Assembly: GCA_031549115.1 (NCBI GenBank)
Contig: JAVBQJ010000005.1
Location: 1-18,310, forward strand
Length of the DNA stretch: 18,310 nt
Source: JAVBQJ01 sp031549115
GTDB lineage: Bacteria; Verrucomicrobiota; Lentisphaeria; Victivallales; Victivallaceae
Direction of reading: 5' to 3'
The notes below the pieces were generated by a model that saw only the letters and a list, made by a program, of their open reading frames with translations, searched no databases and was not told where the DNA came from. Positions 1-6,845 of this stretch are shown piece after piece. The position numbers were made by a program, and so were the translations under genes. Every line of letters begins with the position of its first letter. Position 1 is the first letter of the stretch.

Positions 1-2
1 TA

Positions 3-350
3 ATTGAGCAAGTTCTTAATTGGAGTGAAAAAGACGTAATTAAGAAAATTCAGGCAAATACATTTAAAGACAATAAGTTGTGGGGTATGCTATGTGTCGT
101 TTTTTCTTGTTCTGTTATTGAGGCACTTGAAAACGCATACCCAAACAAGTACAACCCAAAAGGAATGGAAATCACCTATAAACGCTATACACCACTTATG
201 AGTGAAGTGAATCGGCTTCAAAAAATGTTTGAGGGCAAAAGTATATGGGGTTTGGGTATTTGGCAAAAAAGCCCCTTTCATAAATTGGGGGTTTTTCCCT
301 TTTCCCCAAGACACTTACCACTTTACCAAGGCAAATATTTAAAAAGGTGA
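3..350 (+). CDS. 3' part of an unrecognised ORF in AT-rich DNA
   Basis: An open frame enters from the left edge without a start and stops at TGA 348-350 (about 115 residues visible). The first 80 or so residues look like real coding sequence: mixed charged and hydrophobic, with a hydrophobic patch around LWGMLCVVFSCSVIEAL. I do not recognise the family. Codon use is strongly AT-rich (AAA, ATT, AAT, AGT), unlike every gene to its right. The final stretch runs through a terminator-like hairpin (266-296) and overlaps the 3' end of murC on the opposite strand by 28 bases, so the last 30 or so residues may not be native. The frame could be a truncated gene from transferred DNA, or foreign sequence joined by mis-assembly at about 345. 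Confidence 0.3.
   Translation: MEQVLNWSEKDVIKKIQANTFKDNKLWGMLCVVFSCSVIEALENAYPNKYNPKGMEITYKRYTPLMSEVNRLQKMFEGKSIWGLGIWQKSPFHKLGVFPFSPRHLPLYQGKYLKR
266..296. terminator. candidate bidirectional intrinsic terminator
   Basis: The arms AAAAAGCCCC (266-275) and GGGGGTTTTT (287-296) pair around an 11-nt loop with one G/G mismatch. This gives a CCCC/GGGG core with an A tract on one side and a T tract on the other. It lies 27 bases past the murC stop in the murC direction, where a terminator for the leftward block would be expected. The GC stem is short, so confidence is modest. Confidence 0.35.
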
Positions 351-1564
351 TTGAGGTCGCCGGCGCCGATGACGGCGGTGATGGTGGGCTCGAGAGGGGG
401 GTGTCGACGCAGGTGGGCGGCGATTTCTTCCCAGCCGCCGTTATGGTAAATTGCTTTTGGGCCGATGGCTTGTGCGAGGTCGCGGCCGTCGACTTTGCCG
501 GTATCGCTCCAGGCGGCGAATACCGGGGTGATGATGACCGAATCGGCTTGGCGGAGCTCTTCGGCGAGGCGGTCGAAGTATTTTTCCAATCGGGCGAAGC
601 GGTGCGGCTGGAATACCACGCGGAGATGGTGATGCGGGTACAGTTCCCGGAATGTGGCCAGAGACTGGGCGACTTCGGCGGGGTGATGGGCGTAGTCTTC
701 GATGATCCGGTGATTTTCGCTTTGATAGCGCAGCGTCAGACGTCGCTCCACGCCGGGAAAAGTGGCCAGCGCGTGCATGATATCGGCGTCGGCGATACCG
801 GCTTTGCGGGCAGCCAGCGCCGCCAGGGCGCCGTTCAGGCGTTGGAAACCGGCCAGGGATGAGGGCAGGTTTTTGGCGGTCAGGTCGGCGCATTCGGCCT
901 GCGGCAAATCATGGTAGACGGCATCGGCGCGCGGGCTGGAAACATAGAGAAGATGGCGTGAATGTTCCCCGAAGGCGCGAAAATTGGCGGTCAGCTGTGC
1001 TTCGCCGCCGACGCTCCAGCTGTGGTCATCGTCGACATTCGGAACTACGCCGCACCATGGTGATACCAGGGTATGGGTGCCGTCGCTCTCATCCACCTCG
1101 GTGACGAAGAGGTCGCCGTCCCCGGCGCGGGCGGCGGGAAAACCGTGAACTTCGCCGCCGATCAGCCAGCCGGCTCCCGGAGCGTATTGGTGAAAAATCC
1201 ATGCCAGCATCGCGGTGACGCTGGTTTTTCCATGCGATCCGGAAACCGCGATCAGGCGTCGGTAATTTCCAGTCAGTTCGCCCAGGAATGCTCCCCGCTT
1301 TACAGTATGGATGCCGAGGGTGTGTGCTTTGGCCAATTCCGGGTTATCATCGGCGACGGCGGAGGAGTAGACCACGCATTCGATGTCTTCCGGCAGGTAT
1401 TCCGCCTGGTGTCCGACGTGAACGGTTGCGCCGGCGGTACGCAATTCGTTCATTTTTTGGCTGTCTTCCCGGTCGGAGCCTGAAACTTCCGCGCTGCGTT
1501 CCAGCATGATTTTCGCCAATGGCGCCGTCCCCGCGCCGCCGATTCCGATAAAATGTATCTTCAT
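323..1564 (-). CDS. murC: UDP-N-acetylmuramate--L-alanine ligase MurC
   Basis: Cytoplasmic ATP-dependent ligase that adds L-Ala to UDP-MurNAc, the first amino acid of the peptidoglycan stem. Visible Mur-ligase landmarks in order: N-terminal GIGGAG nucleotide-type loop (residues 7-12), P-loop GSHGKTS (109-115), central EVDESDGT, a divergent NVDDDHS, then DYAHHPAEV and FQPHRF in the C-terminal domain, ending in GAGDLNHLF. DYxHHP and FQPHR separate MurC (and its relative Mpl) from MurD, MurE and MurF. At 413 residues it is shorter than usual (roughly 430-490), mainly because the segment before the C-terminal domain is compressed and the usual PGxHNxxN motif reads AGFQRLN. The ATG at 1562-1564 has only a weak GGAA upstream. 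It is separated from murE by 564 bp that include a hairpin-rich repeat, so it may have its own promoter. The last codons abut an abrupt drop in GC. Mpl is the main alternative; cluster position favours MurC. Confidence 0.88.
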   Translation of the reverse strand: MKIHFIGIGGAGTAPLAKIMLERSAEVSGSDREDSQKMNELRTAGATVHVGHQAEYLPEDIECVVYSSAVADDNPELAKAHTLGIHTVKRGAFLGELTGNYRRLIAVSGSHGKTSVTAMLAWIFHQYAPGAGWLIGGEVHGFPAARAGDGDLFVTEVDESDGTHTLVSPWCGVVPNVDDDHSWSVGGEAQLTANFRAFGEHSRHLLYVSSPRADAVYHDLPQAECADLTAKNLPSSLAGFQRLNGALAALAARKAGIADADIMHALATFPGVERRLTLRYQSENHRIIEDYAHHPAEVAQSLATFRELYPHHHLRVVFQPHRFARLEKYFDRLAEELRQADSVIITPVFAAWSDTGKVDGRDLAQAIGPKAIYHNGGWEEIAAHLRRHPPLEPTITAVIGAGDLNHLFKYLPW

Positions 1565-1815
1565 GGTTCCGTTGAATTTTAAGGTTGTTTTTCGCCGATT
1601 GGCGTGGTGTTTTATATGGTCTATTTTCGTCGCCGCGCGCGCTTACTCTCTTGCTGTCGCATCCTGTCGAGTCCGCGTCCACGACACATCTGCCGCCGGA
1701 GGCGCGCCACGGATGGCGGTATGGCACGCCATAACCCCGTGTCCTTTTCCGTCCTTTTCGTCCTTTATCATGCGCACACTGGACCCGTCCGCCCCGACCG
1801 ACATGCTCCGCCTGT
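1565..1815. other. intergenic region upstream of murC with a short tandem repeat
   Basis: There is no convincing gene here. It contains three near-copies of a roughly 10-bp unit, GTCCTTTTC, at 1741-1767 (AAAGGAC units in the murC sense), and a small CGCC-GATT-GGCG hairpin near 1593. A phrase TCTATTTTCGTCGCCGC near 1620 resembles the edge of the repeat that starts at 1816. I see no promoter with both a good -35 and a good -10 for murC. Confidence 0.5.
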
Positions 1816-2128
1816 CTATTTTTCGCCGCCGGTGCGGCGCCAGAGTCCGCTCTATGTGTAGATTGGATTGTCGCTCACGCTTCCAATCCAGTCGACACCA
1901 TCGCTCCCTCAGGTGGCTTCCGCTCGCCAGCCGGCTCGCTTGCTGTATGTTTCGCCTCTTTCGGGCGCCTGCGGCGCCATCGGCGACCAGCGCAGTTCGC
2001 GCGCTGGACCGCGCCTCCGTATGACGGAGGGCAGAACCGCCGCTGCGCTCGCTACGTCCTGCGGACTTGCTCTTCCCCCTCGGGATTACATCCCTCGGTT
2101 TCGGCTTCGCCATCGGCTCTATTTTTAT
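1816..2128 (-). repeat. hairpin-rich modular intergenic repeat, copy A (downstream of murE)
   Basis: This stretch is homologous to the reverse complement of 11040-11344, with nearly identical blocks such as CTCTATGTGTA, GTCGCTCACGCTTCCAATCC and CGCGCCTCCGTATGACGGAG. On the + strand the stems are CGCCGC/GCGGCG (1824-1839), TGGATTG/CAATCCA (1864-1890), GGCGCC/GGCGCC (1964-1978), CCAGCGC/GCGCTGG (1987-2007) and CCTCCGT/ACGGAGG (2014-2030). A further roughly 60-bp module at 2052-2112, absent from copy B, carries GTCC/GGAC (2056-2066) and GGGAT/ATCCC and is shared with copy C near 17941-18015. Relative to murE transcription it lies directly 3', and its A-rich edge reaches into the last murE codons. 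It is not recognised as a named family. Confidence 0.8.
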
Positions 2129-3592
2129 TTAAGAATTTTTCTTTTTTTTCAGTTCGCGGCGGAGTTCTTCGCGGTCGTCGAAGTGTTTTTGTTGGCCGCG
2201 GCTCTCCTGGGTGGTTTCGTGCCCTTTGCCCGCGATTACCACCACGTCGTTGCTCCGCGCTTCCCGCACCGCCTGCGCAATTGCCCGCCTTCGGTCCGGC
2301 TCCATTGCGTATTCGATGTCCGCCGGAATCCCCGCCGCAATCTCCCGCAGTATCTCCTCCGGCTCCTCATCACGCGGGTTGTCGCTGGTCAGTATCACCC
2401 GGTCCGCCAGCTCCGCCGCCACCCGCCCCATCCGCGGCCGTTTGCTCCGGTCCCGGTTTCCGCCCGCCCCGAACACCACGATCAGGCGCCCCTTGGTCAA
2501 TGGCTTCAACGCCGTCAATACATGACGCAACGCGTCATCGGTATGGGCGAAGTCGACGAAAAATGTCGCCCCATCCGCCCGCTGCTGCCGCTCCAACCGC
2601 CCCGGCACCGTGATATCCAATTGCTCGGGTACCGCTTCTCCCGCCAATGTCTTGCTCAAAATCACCCCGGCCATATTCGCGACATTGTAATCGCCGATCA
2701 GGTTGGTCGAGAACATCCTGCCGTCAACCGTGAACCGGCTGCCCGCCAGATCGCTGGCGATCCAACGGACCGGATGACGTACATCTCCTTGATTACCAAA
2801 TGTATGTAAATTGACGGAAAGATCCGTCAATTCTTTCGTCAATCGTTCGGCATACGCTCCATCGCGGTGAATAACCGCCGGTGCTCCGGTGGCGAGATAT
2901 TCGGTAAAAAGCCGTTTTTTCGCCAGATAATAGGATTCGAAATCACCGTGATAGTCGAGATGATCGCCCGTCAAATTGGTGAAAATTGCCGACTGAATCC
3001 GGCAATCGCCCAAACGGTGCTGGTCCAATGCGTGACTGGAGGCTTCGAAGTAAACCTTCCGGCAACCGGCATCGCGCATCTCCGCCAATGTCCGGAATAA
3101 CTCCCCGGCCTCCGGTGTGGTGTGCTCGGACGACCGCCAGATTTCTCCGCCGATTCCGGTTGCAACCGTACTCAAAACACCGGCCTTTTCCGCCGCCAGT
3201 TGGTACAATGCCAACACCGTCGTCGTTTTGCCGTTGGTTCCGGTCACCGCCGTCAAATGCAGCGAACGGTCCGGAAAACCGTAATAGGCCCGCATCAACG
3301 CCGCATAGGCGTGATAATCGTCGCGTACTTGAAAATAAGCCGTTTCCGGGTGCCGCACCGATGCTTCCGGCAACGCCGCGCTCTGGACGACGATCCGCGC
3401 CCCCAGTGCCAATGCTTGCGGGATATAGGTGTGGCCGTCGCGCGTACTTCCCCGGATGGCACAGAATACCGTTCCCGGCGCGGCCTGGCGTGAATCGTTG
3501 GTAATCCGTTCGATCCGGCAATCATCCGTCACTTTTCCGGCCGAGGCCAATAACCACGGCGCCAGCAGTCCGGCAATCTCAGTGCTGCGCAT
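2129..3592 (-). CDS. murE: UDP-MurNAc-L-Ala-D-Glu:meso-DAP ligase MurE
   Basis: Cytoplasmic ligase that adds the third stem residue. The 487-residue length fits the family. Visible features: NDSR substrate-side motif (32-35), P-loop GTNGKTT (118-124), the NLTGDHLDYHG motif followed by YLAKKRLF with the lysine expected to be carbamylated, GDYNVAN, and a C-terminal DNPR (404-407), the signature of meso-diaminopimelate specificity rather than lysine. KGHE follows near the end. The ATG at 3592 has an excellent GGAGG 9 bases upstream, and the gene overlaps the end of murF by 14 bases, implying coupled translation. After the usual FDDREELRREL ending, the protein has an odd KKKKNS tail whose DNA is shared with the repeat edge after the Nif3 gene, so the extreme C-terminus may be repeat-derived. 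Confidence 0.96.
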   Translation of the reverse strand: MRSTEIAGLLAPWLLASAGKVTDDCRIERITNDSRQAAPGTVFCAIRGSTRDGHTYIPQALALGARIVVQSAALPEASVRHPETAYFQVRDDYHAYAALMRAYYGFPDRSLHLTAVTGTNGKTTTVLALYQLAAEKAGVLSTVATGIGGEIWRSSEHTTPEAGELFRTLAEMRDAGCRKVYFEASSHALDQHRLGDCRIQSAIFTNLTGDHLDYHGDFESYYLAKKRLFTEYLATGAPAVIHRDGAYAERLTKELTDLSVNLHTFGNQGDVRHPVRWIASDLAGSRFTVDGRMFSTNLIGDYNVANMAGVILSKTLAGEAVPEQLDITVPGRLERQQRADGATFFVDFAHTDDALRHVLTALKPLTKGRLIVVFGAGGNRDRSKRPRMGRVAAELADRVILTSDNPRDEEPEEILREIAAGIPADIEYAMEPDRRRAIAQAVREARSNDVVVIAGKGHETTQESRGQQKHFDDREELRRELKKKKNS

Positions 3593-4982
3593 CGCGGAGT
3601 TCCTCCGGCATCACCATCTCCAGCTGCATTCCGCGCGAACCCTTGAGCACCACCGTGATATGATTCTTTGCCAATGCCTGTACCCGGCCGGCCGCCTGCG
3701 TCGCGTCCGCGCAGCATTCGCCGCCGACTTCGCCGACCGCCGAAACGAAACGCGGGCCGACGAAAATCAACTGCGCCTCCGGCAGCAGTTGCCGGGCCAG
3801 ACGGACAATTTCCCGGTGCAATTCCGGTTCCCGTATTCCCAGCTCCAGCATGTCGCCGAGCACCACCATCAAACCCTGCGGGAAAGAACACTCCGCCAGT
3901 TGTCGCAGCAATGCCGTCATGCTTTCCGGGTTGGCGTTGTAGGCGTCGTTGACCCAGACGGCATCGGCGGTTTCGGTAATTCGCATGCGCATGCCCGGCA
4001 GCGTGCACTGCTCCAAACCGAATCGAATCGCGGCGAAACCGATGCCGAGGCTGCGCGCCAGCGCCGCCGCCGCCGCCGCATTCAACGACTGGTGCGCGCC
4101 GGTCAGATTCCAGGCGATCTCCAACTCGTTGTCCTCCTCCGGAAACAGCAGCCGAAACCGGCTTCCGGTCAGAGATCCATCCCGGTATTCGGCTTCCACC
4201 GCCGCACCCGAACCGGCCTTGCCGAAGGAAAGCCGCTTCACTCCGGCCGGAATGCCGGCGATGAGGATATCGCGCTCCGGACAATCCTGCGGGTAAACGG
4301 CGATGCCGCCGGCGCATAAACCCGAATAAATCCGCGATTTTTCCCGCGCCACCCCGTTCCGGTCGCCGAGATGCTCCAGATGGCACGGCGCGACGGTATT
4401 GACCAATGCCGCCTGCGGGCGGGCCATCGCGCTTAACGGCGCAATTTCACCGTGGTGGTTGGTGCCCATTTCGATCACCGCATAACGGTGCTTCGCGGTC
4501 AGGCGCAGCAAATTCTGTGCCACTCCGATCTGATTGTTGGTGTTGCCCTGGGTGAACAGCACCTCACCCGGCAACGCCGCCGCCGTGAAAATACTGCGGA
4601 GAATTTCTTTGACACTGGTTTTGCCGACGCTGCCGGTGACCGCGGCGACCGCCAACGCCGGAAAACGCATCCGGTGATAATGCGCCAACGCCTGGTACGC
4701 GCGCAAGGTGTCCGGCACCACCAGTACCGGAACCGGGATTCCGGCTTCGATCCGGTTGGCTTTCAACGCATCGATCATCAACGCCCCCGCCCGGTGTGCT
4801 ATTGCGCCGTCGAGGAAATCATGCGCGTCGAAGCGTTCACCGGCCAACGCGATGAAGAGTCGGCCGCATCCGTCTTCGCGGCTGTCAGTATACAGCTCCA
4901 GCGCCTGTTCCGGGGCGTGTTCACACCACCAGACGCCGCCGGTGGCACGGGTCAATTCTTCGGGAGTAAACTGCGCCGCCAT
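3579..4982 (-). CDS. murF: UDP-MurNAc-tripeptide--D-Ala-D-Ala ligase MurF
   Basis: Adds the D-Ala-D-Ala dipeptide, the last cytoplasmic ligation of the peptidoglycan precursor. Mur-ligase motifs are clear: TDSR near the N-terminus, P-loop TGSVGKTS, EMGTNHHGEI (family EMGxxxxGEI), NDAYNANPESM, and a C-terminal VLGDMLELG. I chose the ATG at 4982 (467 residues), because GGAG lies 8 bases upstream. A GTG at 4991, overlapping the preceding lipoprotein stop as GTGA, would add three residues but lacks a well-spaced ribosome site. It sits tightly between the BamE-like lipoprotein gene and murE. Length and motifs are normal, with no sign of damage. Confidence 0.95.
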   Translation of the reverse strand: MAAQFTPEELTRATGGVWWCEHAPEQALELYTDSREDGCGRLFIALAGERFDAHDFLDGAIAHRAGALMIDALKANRIEAGIPVPVLVVPDTLRAYQALAHYHRMRFPALAVAAVTGSVGKTSVKEILRSIFTAAALPGEVLFTQGNTNNQIGVAQNLLRLTAKHRYAVIEMGTNHHGEIAPLSAMARPQAALVNTVAPCHLEHLGDRNGVAREKSRIYSGLCAGGIAVYPQDCPERDILIAGIPAGVKRLSFGKAGSGAAVEAEYRDGSLTGSRFRLLFPEEDNELEIAWNLTGAHQSLNAAAAAALARSLGIGFAAIRFGLEQCTLPGMRMRITETADAVWVNDAYNANPESMTALLRQLAECSFPQGLMVVLGDMLELGIREPELHREIVRLARQLLPEAQLIFVGPRFVSAVGEVGGECCADATQAAGRVQALAKNHITVVLKGSRGMQLEMVMPEELRDAQH

Positions 4983-4987
4983 GGCTG

Positions 4988-5608
4988 TCACTCCGCCAGA
5001 AAATCATAGACGTCGCGGACTTTGTTGCCGCGGAAAACCACCCGCAATGAGTGGCCGGAGGCGCTGTTATATATCCAGGTGGAATTTTTCTGGTTCGGCG
5101 TTCGCGCCGGCGACGGCGGCCCGAACGCAATGGTCACCTCTTCGCGGGTCATTCCCGGCAGCACTTCGCCGACCCGGATCGCCTTGGCGTGCTTTTCCGG
5201 AAAGGCGGCCAGGCGCTGATCCAACGGCTCCAGAGTGAACAGGAGACGCATGTAATCTTCGATCGGCATCATCACTTCGGCGTCATCGTAGCTCATCACC
5301 CATTCCCGGCCGTTGGCGGCCTCGCGGAACGCCATCCGTCCCACCGACGCCGTCAGGGGAATGATTTCCGTCCCGACCGGCAGCAGCATCCCCGACCGGT
5401 CGTTGGCGGCCTCGAGCTTTCCCGGCGTGGTATACCACAGATTGAACGCGGTGTACACCTTCGCATCCAGCGGCAGCTGCAGCGCTTCGGCGATCGAAAC
5501 CGGCCGGTCGCGCAACACTTCGCGCTGCCAGAATCCGCACCCCGAAACCATCAACCCCAGCAGCGCCAGAGCACCCCACACCAGATTTTTTCCCGTCATA
5601 CGTTTCAT
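4988..5608 (-). CDS. lipoprotein with BamE/SmpA-like C-terminal domain
   Basis: A 206-residue exported lipoprotein: positively charged start (MKRMTGKN), hydrophobic core, and lipobox LMVSGC with the acylated cysteine at residue 24. The +2 residue is Gly, not Asp, which is compatible with outer-membrane sorting by proteobacterial rules. Residues about 147-200 contain VGEVLPGMTREEVTIAFGPP, then TWIYN and RVVFRGNKV, the pattern of the SmpA/OmlA (BamE) fold. Residues 30-140 are unrecognised. The ATG overlaps the ftsZ stop as ATGA; the internal ATG at 5599 has better spacing from GGGAGA and is an alternative start. Its place between ftsZ and murF suggests an envelope role coordinated with division, but no specific function can be assigned. 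True BamE of the Bam complex is usually shorter, so this is BamE-like only. Confidence 0.75.
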   Translation of the reverse strand: MKRMTGKNLVWGALALLGLMVSGCGFWQREVLRDRPVSIAEALQLPLDAKVYTAFNLWYTTPGKLEAANDRSGMLLPVGTEIIPLTASVGRMAFREAANGREWVMSYDDAEVMMPIEDYMRLLFTLEPLDQRLAAFPEKHAKAIRVGEVLPGMTREEVTIAFGPPSPARTPNQKNSTWIYNSASGHSLRVVFRGNKVRDVYDFLAE

Positions 5609-6831
5609 TCTCCCAGGTCAATGTGTATTTCCCGCCGTTGCCAGGTCGGAATATCCAGATCCTCGCCATTGTAAATCGTCGGAGCGCTTTTGTGGAAAAT
5701 TCCCCGCGATACCGTTTCCAGCGGCAAAAGTTGTTGTTCGAAATCCATCTGTTCCATCGCCGGCGCTTTTTTCTCCCGCCCCTTGGCGGTTTTGGCCGGT
5801 TTGCCGACCTGCTGCCGGTAATCCGCCAATGCCGGATCCGAGGCCTCGCGCCCGTCATACTTCACCGCCAGCGCCACCAACTGCATCCGGTCGCCGTAAT
5901 CGGGAATCAGATTGGCGCCGACGATCAGTTTTCCATCCGGATTGATGAAGCGTTCCGCCGCTTCGAAGCAGCGGGTAACGTCGCCGATGCTGAGCTTCGG
6001 ACCGCCGGTCAGGCTCAACAGCACCACGTCGGCCTCCTTGAGCTTGGCCACCCCGCCCAGAAGCGGCGAATCCATCATCCGTTCCAGCGCCTGATGTCCC
6101 ATATTCAACGAATCGGCGGCGTCGGCGGTACCGACCCCGATGCCGCAGAAGCTCTTGCGTTCCTTCAACGCATCGCTCAGCATCGCGAAATCCGCCGGCA
6201 TCAGCGAACCGCCTTTCAGCAAATCCGCCAGCCCCAGCGCCGCTTTGGCCAATTCCCGGTCCGCCAGCTCAAAGGCCTGCAACACCGGCGTATCGGTCGG
6301 CAAAGTCGAAAACAACAGGTCGTTCGGCAGACACAGCAGCACGTCGACGATCGGCAGCAGATCCTTGATCGCGTCGTCGGCGATCCGGCGCTTGCCGTGT
6401 CCCTCCAGCGAAAACGGGAAGGTCAGCATGAATACCGCCGGAATTTTCAGCCGCCGGGCGATGCCGGCCAGCGCCTGCGCCCCCGCGGTCCCGGTGCCGC
6501 CGCCGATGCCGCAAAGCACGATCAGCCATGACGCCTCACCGACCAATCCCTCGAGGCGGACCCGCTCCCGCGACATCGAGCGCTGGGCGTTGGTGACATT
6601 GCCGCCGGTGCCGGCGCCGTTGCGCCACTGCCGGTCGACCAGAATTTTTTGCTCCTCCGGCAACGGACATGCGGCCAGGGCGCGCAAGTCGGTGTCAATG
6701 GCATATTTGGTCAGGTATTCGCTGCCGGGCAATGCGGCCAGAGTGGCGATCGCGTGCACACCGGCGTTGCCGACGCCCATCACAGTGGGTTTTCCGGTCA
6801 AAAGCGGGGATGTTTCCGTAAGGTCGCTCAT
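5605..6831 (-). CDS. ftsZ: divergent cell-division GTPase FtsZ
   Basis: A tubulin-family protein of 408 residues, homologous to FtsZ along its length: YAIDTDLRAL (43-52), signature loop GGGTGTA (110-116), PFSLEGHGKRR, LPNDLL (168-173), SPLL, LLSLTGG, and the C-terminal DLDIPTWQRR (391-400), matching the conserved peptide that binds FtsA. Key residues are altered. The first glycine-rich loop reads GVGNAGVHA (19-27) instead of GVGGGGGNA. The signature ends in Ala. The T7 loop reads LMPADFAML (210-218), so the usual Asn is Pro212 and the second catalytic Asp is Met217, while Asp214 is kept. GTP hydrolysis is therefore probably weakened or changed (inference). The ATG is 14 bases after the ftsA stop with AGGGG upstream; the stop overlaps the lipoprotein start. 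Synteny with ftsA and the retained C-terminal peptide argue that it works in division. Confidence 0.88.
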   Translation of the reverse strand: MSDLTETSPLLTGKPTVMGVGNAGVHAIATLAALPGSEYLTKYAIDTDLRALAACPLPEEQKILVDRQWRNGAGTGGNVTNAQRSMSRERVRLEGLVGEASWLIVLCGIGGGTGTAGAQALAGIARRLKIPAVFMLTFPFSLEGHGKRRIADDAIKDLLPIVDVLLCLPNDLLFSTLPTDTPVLQAFELADRELAKAALGLADLLKGGSLMPADFAMLSDALKERKSFCGIGVGTADAADSLNMGHQALERMMDSPLLGGVAKLKEADVVLLSLTGGPKLSIGDVTRCFEAAERFINPDGKLIVGANLIPDYGDRMQLVALAVKYDGREASDPALADYRQQVGKPAKTAKGREKKAPAMEQMDFEQQLLPLETVSRGIFHKSAPTIYNGEDLDIPTWQRREIHIDLGE

Positions 6832-6845
6832 AATCGTCTATTCCC

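Noticed and set aside
1868..2809. 313-residue ORF on the + strand
   Set aside because: It runs through the repeat and antisense to murE; the composition (Pro, Arg, His rich) is that of a shadow frame of GC-rich coding DNA.
5605..6831. Calling ftsZ a pseudogene because of altered motifs
   Set aside because: The frame is full length, tightly coupled to both neighbours, and keeps the C-terminal FtsA-binding peptide.
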